Source: Bacteroidales bacterium
GTDB lineage: Bacteria > Bacteroidota > Bacteroidia > Bacteroidales > JAADJA01
DNA length: 64,000 nt
NCBI GenBank assembly: GCA_021740645.1
Contig: JAIOZL010000026.1
Location: forward strand, 1 to 64,000
Direction: 5' to 3'
Positions 56,401-64,000 of the stretch are shown here, one piece after another. How positions within the stretch are numbered: position 1 is the first letter of the stretch; every line of letters starts with the position of its first letter. The position numbers and the translations under genes are program-made. Under the pieces are notes generated by a model. It did not search any database. It worked only from the letters and a program-made list of their open reading frames with translations, and was not told the origin of the DNA.

Positions 56401-57135
56401 TACGATAAAGTGCATTGGGATTTTGCTCCCATTACATTTAATCTGGTTGTATTTATGGAAGGGCCTTTTGATCCCGGAACTGGTAAAATGCGAACAGATA
56501 TAAACAGCCTGCTACCCACTGGCCAGCCTTTTAGTCCTTCACTTCCATATTATGGCAACCCTATGCCCGACTGGTATTATGCAGGAACCGAAAGTGTTGG
56601 AGCCATTCCCAGCCCGTTTATTGTAGATTGGGTACTTGTTGAATTCAGGGATGCGACAAGCCCTGCCAATGCTGTGCCAGCAACCTCAGTGGCTATTGTT
56701 CCTGCATTTCTACTGAATAATGGGGACGTGGTTGCCCTGGATGGTTCCGGCCCGCTTACTTTAAGTGCTGGGTTTACTAATGATATTTATGTTGTCATTT
56801 GGAACCGTAATCACCTGGGTGTGATCTCAGCCAATCCTGTAGTAGAAATAGGTGGGGTATTCCCTTACGATTTCACCACAGCATCTTCACAAGCCTGGGG
56901 TGGAACTTCAGCCCAAAAAGACCTGGGTGGTGGCACATGGGGAATGATAAGTGGCGATGGAAATGGTGATGGTACCATAAATATTCCGGATGAAATTTCC
57001 GTATGGACAAGCTGGGCAGGACTTATGTATGGTTACTCACCAGCCGACTATAACTATGATATGCAAATAAATAACAAGGATAAAAATGACAAATGGCAAC
57101 CAAATATAGGTGCCGGCTCGTTTATCCCTGAATAA
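50449..57135 (+). CDS. Giant secreted protein: Asp-box propeller, GEVED, filament-like repeats, EGPF module
   Basis: The 2228-residue protein has a signal peptide ending LAQ. Residues 60-500 hold six Asp-box motifs (SDDYGLTW, SDNGTSW, STNNGVSW, SPNGGSSF, STSGGTTW, SNDGGATW), so a sialidase-type propeller. Residues 505-645 form a GEVED domain (QCGIWVDWNRDGDF, then FGEVEDYTLNI). Residues 650-1990 are many degenerate beta repeats (for example ISGGTLNPNSYDIYAAGNW) that suggest a long beta helix. Residues 1996-2228 are a C-terminal module shared with the next two genes, ending in two EF-hand-like loops. It has no T9SS tail. Sialidase activity is not claimed, since the catalytic residues cannot be traced. 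A role as a surface adhesin or filament is likely. Confidence 0.85.
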   Translation: MKKLQKLLVIVLLLGSGITLAQVTTESTNGQKSTQEIRYEIDNIHYWVELAEKGLVPFNQPIPFSPAVEKGSQIVTPDYITNSPDVVILDISGNTQSENSVFIDPNDNSHVFNSNNSEQSGSIYGANYVFSDDYGLTWTGSKYGAGGSNSGDPAACIGLNGRSFDGFIYNRGQAVAYSDNGTSWTRVVVGADPGTGDLLDKNHLWIDNTNSSQEGNIYDAWTRFDAGHANDNEIEFSRSTNNGVSWSTPYEISSGVSAGNHNQGVNIQCNNTGWVFATWVIYDDWGTGVYEEDAIGFARSPNGGSSFYSASRIHNNINGIRGWVPTNATGKNLRVNSFPSMTIDVSGGTYHGNIYIVWANNGVPGVNTGTNVSVYCMKSTSGGTTWNTPVRVNTSAAADHCAFFPWITCDPITGNLYCIFYDDRNFSTTSGELETWLAYSNDGGATWNDFRVSDVSFTPSPIPGLASGYMGDYLGVAARDGWVYPTWTDNRSGRALTYVSPLNFGGNCIATGGNCYEYIDNVTVGTINNSSSCNGYEDFRDQSTNLSLSGNLSITVSNATSAYSQDQCGIWVDWNRDGDFYDANETIAVTGTPGTGPYTATISPPAGTTAGECTLRTRITYTGVVDPCGTTTFGEVEDYTLNITATPGLWTGNISSDWHTNGNWDDGVVPGSSTNVTIPGGTPYQPTIGPGTYAYCNNLSIQTGATLTQNGSTANYFYVYGNFNSDYGTFTQTGIAYLYFDGASDTYWDDDNMDDTYEYVRVLKDNPSNTLSMWQHMTVNQTFHIREGIFAYSSTWTLTVNGLGTDAFQVEAGGVLNLANSQTINCAGDIQFLDGSQANVTGGTIYCGDEFRFLANTAYDIQFTGGTVIMTGGLAQYIEDWDGNSEFYNLTINKSGGICALNYGDLDVNGNLTISGGTLNPNSYDIYAAGNWTNSVGDAGFDQSTGRVIFNGGNYHQYCSNEIFNELEVNKALGGALRMNGTNVECAAYDWTAGAVDVLTGSFTANDLLDNAVAGAFYNNTGGTINLTNSGTGLYVDLNGELHNFGGTINISGSISYWPYTNNAVVEMTDGVIDITDCGIYINNSASYTLTEMITGGVIRTAGGFSGNRADFTPSYGIFEFYGPNDVTIAESNGCTINNVEINKSNSDAGIKTKNFEIDGQRVDKTIIQNSEANTVSLLTTFLATGYFNINAGSFNLNGHQLDVPNHDINISGNLIMTQPADVINAGSEIMWLSGATENVTNGEFNVDYRVVFQSGSNVQLGTGNDLNFIGTGTTAIRNFSPVAEIGNLNIDMPPSSGNFYISYTTTEPVHVAGNLNVEPGNILNIQEYDLIVEGVMDIKNTAICYLGSVLGSGYLENNSDFTLNGEIYVDYDAKDNSNDNLKLTEDVSVGETENMDWQPGEVWLHGMYQQASTAAVHILGGGSYICDAPTTTISTIYGLLELNDGLFEITNNHLKILGSTSINGGIIRSGGSFIATASGNFQPTAGSVELIGTGGTGQYIQMDAANYFYDLLIDRTNMIQIYTTNDLHIQNDFTINSGGLNSNQKDIYLGGDWTNNVSPAAFNESTGTVIFNGTGVEMQFVNGSEEFNNITNNSNTAIRVNASADVVSCDSYYWISGAVSVSLGTFIAYDLAQSGLYGSWYSLTSAEIHLYQDAGQYVDVFGNIYINGGLIKVYGGADESYWCGTNPLSLDLLGGGTLDFVDWGITIWNNQALTENIVDGTIRTGGHFSCYRNDFNPTAGVVEFYGGNDAYIDMYAGNSFNDVNINKSGGDESVIIYKNRKGQTITDNKSNTVFLGNDLEVNGLFDLNDGSFMVDGNTMNCYSDVNVNGGTLYVNDNSSLQMDNNTGLYVNAGGMLNAVGSSGIEPTISNISTGNYKLWIENGGYIGAEYATFEYMALSGVYLRPGSFVDLSYPFNNCIFRNGQSGGSLLTIYNTQTFQVTDAIFPISATGSSYNVFKNVTSGDVTFYDASGGFSGAAYEFDPYDKVHWDFAPITFNLVVFMEGPFDPGTGKMRTDINSLLPTGQPFSPSLPYYGNPMPDWYYAGTESVGAIPSPFIVDWVLVEFRDATSPANAVPATSVAIVPAFLLNNGDVVALDGSGPLTLSAGFTNDIYVVIWNRNHLGVISANPVVEIGGVFPYDFTTASSQAWGGTSAQKDLGGGTWGMISGDGNGDGTINIPDEISVWTSWAGLMYGYSPADYNYDMQINNKDKNDKWQPNIGAGSFIPE

Positions 57136-57158
57136 AATTTATTAGTAAATGAGTGTAG

Positions 57159-57188
57159 CCCCCAGCCAGATTGGTTGGGGGTTTTTTT
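57159..57188 (+). terminator. Terminator after the giant secreted protein gene
   Basis: CCCCCAGCC (57159-57167) pairs with GGTTGGGGG (57173-57181), with one G-U pair, and is followed by seven T. Confidence 0.8.
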
Positions 57189-57318
57189 ATATATAACTTT
57201 ATAAACTCTTATTCAAAACCATTATAAATTAAGTATCCCAATTGACATCAAGTATAAATATCTATATTTTTACATGTATTTTCAGGTTATTTTGTAACAA
57301 CGAATAAGCACTACTACT

Positions 57319-59739
57319 ATGAAAAATCACTCATCATTATCTAAAACAATACGCACTCTTGCTTTAATTATTTCAACACAATTATTTATTTCACCAGGTT
57401 ATACCCAAAAAGCAAGTGCCCCAACCACTTTAAACGATTTCTTTCTACCAGGCTCTCAGCCGCTGGAGTCGGGGACCTTTTCTGATCCTGATCAATGTGA
57501 CAATTGCCATGGTGGCTATGACCTAAACGTGGAACCGGCCTTTATTTGGAGAGGCAGCATGATGGCGAATGCACAACGTGACCCCTTATACCTGGCATGT
57601 CTGACCATTGCCAACCAGGATGCCCCGGATGTTGGGGATTTATGCATCCGTTGTCATACACCTAAGGGCTGGCTCGAAGGACGGTCCACTCCCACTGATG
57701 GTTCGTCCCTATTAGCTGGCGACCGTGAAGGAGTGCAATGCCATACATGCCACAGAATGATTGCACCCTCACCTGCCGGAGTTAATCCATACCCAGCTGA
57801 TCCATTGTATAATAGTGGCCCGGGAAATGATCCATCAACCTATGCTCTGGACCAAAATTATTTATCCGCTCTCACTAATATTCCTCCCACCCATGCTAAT
57901 GGGATGTATGTAAATGATGACCAGGATAATAGAAGAGGGCCTTTGTATGATCCACAGGCAAATCATGCTGTTGTTTATTCACCATTTCACACAGAATCTG
58001 CAATGTGTGGAACTTGTCATGATGTTAGCAATCCGGTATACTCAACTGTACGCGATGGAACGGGTAATATAACTGGATATGCCCTCAATGCTTTTGACAC
58101 TCCGGCCCCGGATTTTAATACCTATGAAATGTTTCCGGTTGAAAGGACATACAGCGAATGGTTAATGAGTGAATACAACACACCGGGCGGGGTTTCGGGC
58201 ACATACTTTGGCGGAAATAAGGCTTACGTTTCTACTTGTCAGGATTGTCATATGCGTGATGTAACGGGAAAAGCCTGTAATAAAAATTATGCGCCGGTAA
58301 GGGATGACCTGCCATTACACGATATGACAGGTGGAAATACTTTTATCCCTGCACTATTGGAAACCATTTTTCCTGATGAGATAAATTCAGTGGCTATTAA
58401 TGCAGGAATTACAAGGGCAAGGGATATGCTGCAACATGCAGCGACTTTGGAATTAATGGTTGATCAGATGAGTGCAGAAGTAACCGTAAAGGTTACAAAT
58501 GAAACAGGCCACAAACTCCCCTCAGGTTATCCTGAAGGACGCAGGATTTGGATCAACCTTAAGGCGTTCAACTCACTGACTTCTGAATCTTATGAGTCAG
58601 GATATTATGATCCGTTAACTGGAATATTGGATTATTCAGGTACGAAAATTTACCAGGTAAAACCAGGGCTATCACCTGCTATTGCCACTGCTCTTGGACT
58701 TCCTTCCGGGCCATCATTTCATTTTGTTTTGAGTGATACGGTCTACGCTGATAACCGAATCCCTCCAAGAGGGTTTGCCAATGCCAATTTTCAAGCAATT
58801 CAATCACCTCCTGTTGGATACACTTATGCAGACGGTCAATATTGGGATGAAACTACATACCAGCTTCCATTTATTCCCGATTCAGTGGAAGTTAGCCTTT
58901 TGTATCAATCTACCTCTAAAGAGTATGTAGAGTTTTTAAGGGATGAAAATTATACAAATACTGCCGGTCAGCTTATGTTTGATCTTTGGGATCAAAACGG
59001 GAAATCACCTCCTGAAATCATGAATTATGATACCTGGTCAGGACAGCCTGTACCGCTAAATACAAAGCTTGACTTAAAGGTATTCCTTGAAGGGCCCTTT
59101 AATGGATCAAGTATGTTGACAATTTTAAATGATAATAATCAATTACCCCTGTCTCAACCATTTAATACACCACCATGGAATTACACGGGTCCCGAAACAG
59201 TTCCTGGGATTCCTTCGCCTGATATTGTTGATTGGATACTAATAGAATTAAGAGAAACGGATGGTGACTCCTCCACAGCTATTGGTTCAACAATGGTGGG
59301 CAGACAAGCCGCATTTCTTAAAAATAATGGTAGTGTAGTATCCGTTGATGGCATTACACAACCTGAATTTGATATAAATATTACTCAGAACCTTTATGCA
59401 GTGGTGTGGCACCGAAACCATTTAGGTATCATGTCTTCCCTGGCATTGCAGCGATCTGGTGAAGTTTACACTTACGACTTTTCTGAAAGTGAAGATGCAG
59501 TTTATGGTGCTGGTTTAGCACACAAAGAATTAGCTACAGGTATTTGGGGTATGATAGCAGCTGATGCTAATGCAGATGGGTCAATAAATAATTCTGACAG
59601 GAGTGATACATGGATGATAGAAGTTGGATTATCAGGATATTATTCAGCAGATTTTAACATGGATAAGGAAGTTACTAACCAGGATAAAAATGAGACCTGG
59701 TTTATTAACCTGGGTAGTGCATCACAAGTACCCCAATAA
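57319..59739 (+). CDS. Secreted multihaem cytochrome c with EGPF/dockerin-like C-terminal module
   Basis: The protein (806 aa) has a signal peptide (ending GYTQ) and five CxxCH haem sites: CDNCH (60-64), CIRCH (109-113), CHTCH (141-145), CGTCH and CQDCH, all within the first 320 residues. The domain resembles the cytochrome c554-like multihaem group with WRGSMMANAQRDP. A beta-rich middle (about 375-565) follows, starting LELMVDQMSAEVTVKVTNE. Residues 584-806 are the shared module. Electron partner and redox role are unknown; extracellular electron transfer is possible. The haem maturation genes are not in the window. Confidence 0.85.
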   Translation: MKNHSSLSKTIRTLALIISTQLFISPGYTQKASAPTTLNDFFLPGSQPLESGTFSDPDQCDNCHGGYDLNVEPAFIWRGSMMANAQRDPLYLACLTIANQDAPDVGDLCIRCHTPKGWLEGRSTPTDGSSLLAGDREGVQCHTCHRMIAPSPAGVNPYPADPLYNSGPGNDPSTYALDQNYLSALTNIPPTHANGMYVNDDQDNRRGPLYDPQANHAVVYSPFHTESAMCGTCHDVSNPVYSTVRDGTGNITGYALNAFDTPAPDFNTYEMFPVERTYSEWLMSEYNTPGGVSGTYFGGNKAYVSTCQDCHMRDVTGKACNKNYAPVRDDLPLHDMTGGNTFIPALLETIFPDEINSVAINAGITRARDMLQHAATLELMVDQMSAEVTVKVTNETGHKLPSGYPEGRRIWINLKAFNSLTSESYESGYYDPLTGILDYSGTKIYQVKPGLSPAIATALGLPSGPSFHFVLSDTVYADNRIPPRGFANANFQAIQSPPVGYTYADGQYWDETTYQLPFIPDSVEVSLLYQSTSKEYVEFLRDENYTNTAGQLMFDLWDQNGKSPPEIMNYDTWSGQPVPLNTKLDLKVFLEGPFNGSSMLTILNDNNQLPLSQPFNTPPWNYTGPETVPGIPSPDIVDWILIELRETDGDSSTAIGSTMVGRQAAFLKNNGSVVSVDGITQPEFDINITQNLYAVVWHRNHLGIMSSLALQRSGEVYTYDFSESEDAVYGAGLAHKELATGIWGMIAADANADGSINNSDRSDTWMIEVGLSGYYSADFNMDKEVTNQDKNETWFINLGSASQVPQ

Positions 59740-59746
59740 TAAAAAT

Positions 59747-59781
59747 AAAAAAGCGCCGGAAAACTTTTCCGGCGCTTTTTT
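59747..59781. terminator. Bidirectional terminator between convergent EGPF-module genes
   Basis: A perfect 17-bp inverted repeat, 59747-59763 with 59765-59781, is flanked by A and T runs on both sides. The central base leaves a very small loop, so the inner pairs are likely open. Confidence 0.85.
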
Positions 59782-59798
59782 AGTAATTCAAAATATTT

Positions 59799-62753
59799 TT
59801 AAGGAATCGGTGTAGCCTCCCCATTGTTTTTATTCCAAATATCCGCCTTATCAATATTGTTTACCTGTGAATCAAGATTAAGGTCACTACCAAAATAACC
59901 TTGCAGTCCGGCATCCATCATCCAATTCACATCTTTATCATTGGTATCAATTATTCCGTTACCGTCGCTGTCGCCACCTATCATTCCATATACGCCCCCA
60001 CCCAGGTCGATCTGTCCCATTTCATATGCACTGGTAGGAGAAGAAGTAAAGTCATAAGTATAGATATCACCAGACGGAACGAGAGGTTCGGATGTCATAA
60101 TGGCTAAGTGGTTACGGTGCCATAGCACTACATACAAATTATCAAAGATGGGCAGGTTATATTCGGGTTGATTATCTGCAGTATTTACAATGGAGCCGTC
60201 ACTTAAAAGCAATACGGCTTCCCGATGAAACATTTTGTCGGCCGTAGCTGTGCTTGCATCTCCATCTGTGCTTCTCAATTCAAGCAACAACCAATCAACT
60301 ACATTGAGAACCGGGCTAAAGACAATATTTTCGGACCCATTATAATCCCATGGCAATCCATTATAAGGTTGGCTATTTGGCAATAAGCTTTCGGTTTCGA
60401 GATAAGTATTCATGTCTGTTCCATTATAGGGCCCTTCAAGATTAACCTTGAGATCAAACAGGTATGAAGGGATCTCACATGGGGCACATTCTCCAAAACA
60501 AACCAGGTCGAGTGTAGTCACTGAAGGTGAAACAAAAAATTCACGGTTCCCGCCTAATCCGGCACACTCTCCCGGGACTACTTCGGCCCCATCGAAAGTA
60601 TTTCCATTAATGAATTTGTATTCATGGAATTCGCCTTCGCCCAGACTGAGGCTTACCTGGTAGATATTGTTACCTGCATCCGTCATAAGCGTTGCTGCGG
60701 GATCCCATCCCTGGAAACTTCCTGCAAGATGCACTCCATCGGGTGATATCTGTTGCAGTGACATATCTACCTGGAAGAGAACGTTTACTTGTGGGGGGTT
60801 ACATACCAAACAACTTGAAAAACAAACCGCAGGAAGTATAGTATCATTGTTTGGAACTGTCAGATACCTGTTATTATTTTGATTACAATACCAGGGAACG
60901 ATTTCATCCTGACCCCAGGCTATCCCATTCACAAACTTATATTCATGATATGCACCGGATTGAAGCACAAAGGATGCCTCCCAAATACCACTACCCATAT
61001 CAGTCATTAAAGTTCCTGCAGGATCCCAGCCCTGAAAACTTCCGGCTATATGGACTCCTTCAGGTGCTACTGTTTGCTCCGACATATCCACCTTAAAGGT
61101 AACGTTTATATCAGTAACAGATGTACAGGGGTCGCAACTGCCAAAACATACCAAAGGCACAATATCATTAGTTGCAGGCACAGTATATGATCGGTTGTTA
61201 TTGGTTGCACATGCAGGAGGGACACTCTCATCAGTTCCCCATGCATTCCCGTTCAGGAATTTATATTCGTGGTATTCTCCCTGACCAAGGGTGAGTGTTA
61301 CAGCATAAATGCCACCTCCCTGATCAATCATAGGTGTACCTGTTGGATCCCATCCCTGGAAACTTCCGGCAATGTGCACACCATTAGTTGAGACAGTTTC
61401 GTTCGACATATCCACCTGGAAGGTAATATCTTTTTGGGGCACCACACAGGGTACACATTTACCAAAACAAACCACTGGTAGAATGGTATCATTGTCAGGC
61501 ACTGTTAAATAACGATTGCCATTTTGAGCACACGAAGCAGGAACACTTTCGTCCATTCCCCATGCATCTCCATTTACATATTTAAATTCCAATGCTGTTC
61601 CTGGTTCTAATTGCAGGGTAATGGTATAAACCGAACCCAGTGCTGGTGGGTTAAGTGCAATTCCTGCCGGATCCCAAAAAGGATATGGGGCAGGAAAGGA
61701 ACCGGCCACATGAACACCCTCCGGAGGTACCGTTTGTTCTTGCATATCAACCCTCAAGGTCACATCCACAGTGGTTACAGGGGCCTCAACAAGAGAAATA
61801 AGCCTGAAACTGTGAGATGCAGCTGAATATTTAGTAGAGATAAGGGTATTTGTATTGTCTATTTCATGCACTGATGTTCCAGCAGTAACCAGCCAGTTTC
61901 CGTTTCCAAGTTCATAAATCCCCCTGCAGCCTGTAACTACATCATAGTAACCTACCTGAGTACCATTAGGCAAATATTCATAAATACCTGAAGGTGGTGA
62001 AAAACCGGCAACTAATATGTTTCCATTACTCAAAACGCAAACCTGCTCTGGAAAATCCATACCATTGGCGAAATCCCCTAAAACAGTTCCTGTATTACTT
62101 TGTTTCATAAGTGAATCGGCATCACCCCCACCATCAATATCGCATACCAGATATTCATCATTTGCTGCCCAATACATTATATCAAATGGATCCATTCTAC
62201 CGGCAGGCCCGAATGTACCCACATAATTTCCGCTTGCATCAAATTCCTGCACAGCATCATTATTTCCATCCGAAACCAGAATATGATCGGTTCCGTTCCG
62301 GTAACACATACCTCTGATATTATCTGCATAAGCCGTATTCGGACCTCCAGCAGGTGCAAACGTTCCCAGGAAGTTCCCGGCATTATCAAATTCCTGAATA
62401 ACATCTTTTACCTGGTCAGAAACATAGATTCTGTCCTTGTTCGGACTTTGAATCGCCTGAATCGGTGTAGTAAAAAAATCAGTGGCATCATCCACAATAA
62501 AAGCCGGATCAATCAAATCGCCTGTAATTGGGTCAAATGCCATTACCACATCATTGTAGCTTTCAGGGATTAATAGCAGGCCACCCGGAGGTATAGCATC
62601 CAGGTTTTTAAGGGTAGATTGTGGTGGGATATACTCTTCCAGCACAGGAACATCCTGGTCTATTCCCAGGGCCTCTTTTTTAACATCAAATTGCGCTTGT
62701 GCCAGATTAAATACTAAAATGGCTGCAAGAATCAAAAGGAAATTTTTTTTCAT
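59799..62753 (-). CDS. Secreted propeller plus four E-set repeats and EGPF/dockerin-like C-terminal module
   Basis: The 984-residue protein has a signal peptide (ending AQAQ). Residues 45-325 form an NHL/SMP-30-like propeller (VQEFDASGNYVGTFG, VSDGNNDAV). Four repeats of about 105-110 residues follow (about 333-765), each opening with DMS/DMQ..TV and GVHIAGSFQGWDP-like sequence, then YHEYKFLNGNAWG-like sequence and a cysteine pair (CFG.C..C); these look like CBM48-type E-set glycan-binding domains. Residues 766-984 are the shared module. It has no T9SS tail. Glycan binding at the surface is inferred. Confidence 0.85.
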   Translation of the reverse strand: MKKNFLLILAAILVFNLAQAQFDVKKEALGIDQDVPVLEEYIPPQSTLKNLDAIPPGGLLLIPESYNDVVMAFDPITGDLIDPAFIVDDATDFFTTPIQAIQSPNKDRIYVSDQVKDVIQEFDNAGNFLGTFAPAGGPNTAYADNIRGMCYRNGTDHILVSDGNNDAVQEFDASGNYVGTFGPAGRMDPFDIMYWAANDEYLVCDIDGGGDADSLMKQSNTGTVLGDFANGMDFPEQVCVLSNGNILVAGFSPPSGIYEYLPNGTQVGYYDVVTGCRGIYELGNGNWLVTAGTSVHEIDNTNTLISTKYSAASHSFRLISLVEAPVTTVDVTLRVDMQEQTVPPEGVHVAGSFPAPYPFWDPAGIALNPPALGSVYTITLQLEPGTALEFKYVNGDAWGMDESVPASCAQNGNRYLTVPDNDTILPVVCFGKCVPCVVPQKDITFQVDMSNETVSTNGVHIAGSFQGWDPTGTPMIDQGGGIYAVTLTLGQGEYHEYKFLNGNAWGTDESVPPACATNNNRSYTVPATNDIVPLVCFGSCDPCTSVTDINVTFKVDMSEQTVAPEGVHIAGSFQGWDPAGTLMTDMGSGIWEASFVLQSGAYHEYKFVNGIAWGQDEIVPWYCNQNNNRYLTVPNNDTILPAVCFSSCLVCNPPQVNVLFQVDMSLQQISPDGVHLAGSFQGWDPAATLMTDAGNNIYQVSLSLGEGEFHEYKFINGNTFDGAEVVPGECAGLGGNREFFVSPSVTTLDLVCFGECAPCEIPSYLFDLKVNLEGPYNGTDMNTYLETESLLPNSQPYNGLPWDYNGSENIVFSPVLNVVDWLLLELRSTDGDASTATADKMFHREAVLLLSDGSIVNTADNQPEYNLPIFDNLYVVLWHRNHLAIMTSEPLVPSGDIYTYDFTSSPTSAYEMGQIDLGGGVYGMIGGDSDGNGIIDTNDKDVNWMMDAGLQGYFGSDLNLDSQVNNIDKADIWNKNNGEATPIP

Positions 62754-62918
62754 GATTTTACTATTTATTTGAAGTGTTTTTTTGATTTCTTGCCGAAAAT
62801 AAAAAAAATATCAATCAGATTTACCCCGTTTACAAAAATTAATAAATGCTTAAGATTGTCAATCTATCTTCAATACAAAGATTGTAGTATTTTTACATTT
62901 CTTTTGAAAATTCAAATC

Positions 62919-64000
62919 ATGACGAAACTTTTAATAAAATCAGTTCTCCTGTTATTCTGCCTAATAACTTATGAAGCTTTCACTCAGATAGATGGGGATT
63001 TAAAATCATACAAACTCGATCACTTTTTAGGATTTGATGAGGTGGGTGACACGAAAGGTAAAACAGGAGACATTTCATCTGTTTATGCCAAAACAAGCGG
63101 AAAGGACTGGATTCTTCGGATCACCTTCGACAATATGGTTCAACGGAAGGAAAACATAGTTGTGGAAGATCATTTTTCAGGAAAAGATTTAAAAGCTGAA
63201 ATAAGATTGATGCGTCCTGAATCAAAACAACTAATCCTTCAAAAAAACATATCCATCACAACGCTTTCCAACAAAGGCCAAAATATTGAATTTATAAGAA
63301 CTCCGGAAAACAACCTTCTGGAAATCCTTTTCGTTCAGACTGCTAAAAAAGCAAATGGCGCAGAATTAGAGATAAAGATATTATTGGATGGAATTGTTGT
63401 TGACGAATTTTCATCTAAGGGTAAAAGTGTGAATGCTACAGGGAATTGTGCATTTGTGCATCATGGCAACCAGGGCCTCACCTACACTGAAGTATTTTAC
63501 GGAAGCCCTGGAGGACTCAGCGGACTGGATGGTAGCGGTTTTGATGAAGTTCTACAAGCTCATGAAGCTACCGGCACCCCCGGAAACTTCCACATGTCAG
63601 GGACTTTGATGCCTGCAGCCGAATGGCATAATCCTGAATTTAATGACTGGCTTGAAACCCTGGCCGGGAATGGACTTGTTTCAATGATGACCTCCGCTCT
63701 TGGGCAGCATATTATGCCATTTATGACCAACGATATGAATGACTGGTCGGTGTATGTGGAATCACAGATGGTGGAACACTATTACAATTATACCCCGAGG
63801 GTGGCCTGGGTTCCTGAAAGGGTTTGGCTGGCACAGGGTTATTACCCGGATGCCGGGGTAATCGACTGGCTTGGTGACAACTGGGAACAACATGGGGTTT
63901 GGGGAGTTGTTTTAGATGATGGCCCTCATCTGAATGGATATGATAACCGGAAAATCCACTGGATGAACAATGGTTCAGGAGTTAGTTTAAGGGTGATCCC
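62919..64000 (+). CDS. Secreted GH57-like glycoside hydrolase, 3' end beyond the window
   Basis: The frame is open from ATG 62919 to the window edge (360 codons, no stop). It begins with a signal peptide (LLLFCLITYEAFTQ). After a beta-rich N-terminal part come FVHHGNQG, GNFHMSGTLMPAAEWH, LGQHIMPFM and PRVAWVPERVW, which resemble GH57-type barrels (an early His motif, GTL, HPILPL-like and WLPE-like motifs). If right, it acts on alpha-glucans, fitting the sus loci. The gene is divergent from the propeller/E-set gene. The catalytic region is only partly inside the window, so the family call is tentative. Confidence 0.55.
   Translation, partial: MTKLLIKSVLLLFCLITYEAFTQIDGDLKSYKLDHFLGFDEVGDTKGKTGDISSVYAKTSGKDWILRITFDNMVQRKENIVVEDHFSGKDLKAEIRLMRPESKQLILQKNISITTLSNKGQNIEFIRTPENNLLEILFVQTAKKANGAELEIKILLDGIVVDEFSSKGKSVNATGNCAFVHHGNQGLTYTEVFYGSPGGLSGLDGSGFDEVLQAHEATGTPGNFHMSGTLMPAAEWHNPEFNDWLETLAGNGLVSMMTSALGQHIMPFMTNDMNDWSVYVESQMVEHYYNYTPRVAWVPERVWLAQGYYPDAGVIDWLGDNWEQHGVWGVVLDDGPHLNGYDNRKIHWMNNGSGVSLRVI

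Noticed and set aside
50449..57135. Functional sialidase
   Set aside because: Asp boxes alone are structural and occur in many propellers. I could not trace the catalytic Arg triad, Tyr/Glu pair or FRIP motif.

Overview
The window is AT-rich, gene-dense chromosomal DNA from a member of the Bacteroidota, most likely a Bacteroidales/Marinilabiliales-type lineage; genus cannot be read from the sequence. The evidence is a THX ribosomal protein of the Bacteroidota form, gliding/type IX secretion genes (gldA, gldF, gldG, gldH), five secreted proteins with type IX secretion system (T9SS) C-terminal sorting domains, two SusC/SusD pairs, the holB-ricT-gldH order, and TAnnTTTG promoter elements. I saw no tRNA, rRNA, CRISPR array, insertion sequence or prophage.

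Region 1 (1-30000) is mostly core genes. It holds THX; a murL-murD2 pair for the alternative route of D-glutamate incorporation into peptidoglycan; yqgE; a six-gene minus-strand operon around the arsenosugar enzyme ArsS (DUF547/barrel protein, small membrane protein, sterol-desaturase-like enzyme, rhodanese, arsS, TIGR04282 transferase); the gldA-gldF-gldG-DUF4340 transporter; a two-gene unit of unknown function (15371-17079); a rubredoxin-like membrane protein; smpB; pdxH; secreted T9SS proteins including a C10 peptidase; and the holB-ricT-gldH operon.

Region 2 (29000-50200) is carbohydrate utilisation. A first locus runs susC-susD-susE-like then a GH13 alpha-amylase on the minus strand, with a divergent T9SS protein that shares the amylase's N-terminal domain. 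Next come a 122-bp intergenic tandem repeat, a GH2 lipoprotein, an 1111-residue multi-module carbohydrate-binding protein, and a second susC-susD pair on the plus strand. No SusR, HTCS or ECF-sigma regulator gene lies in the window.

Region 3 (50400-62800) is the most unusual part. Three adjacent, otherwise unrelated giant secreted proteins (Asp-box/GEVED/repeat protein of 2228 aa; multihaem cytochrome c of 806 aa; propeller plus E-set protein of 984 aa) all end in the same roughly 220-233-residue module, which closes with two EF-hand/dockerin-like calcium loops. None carries a canonical T9SS tail, so the module may be an alternative sorting or anchoring device. The window ends inside a gene for a secreted GH57-like enzyme, consistent with an alpha-glucan theme.
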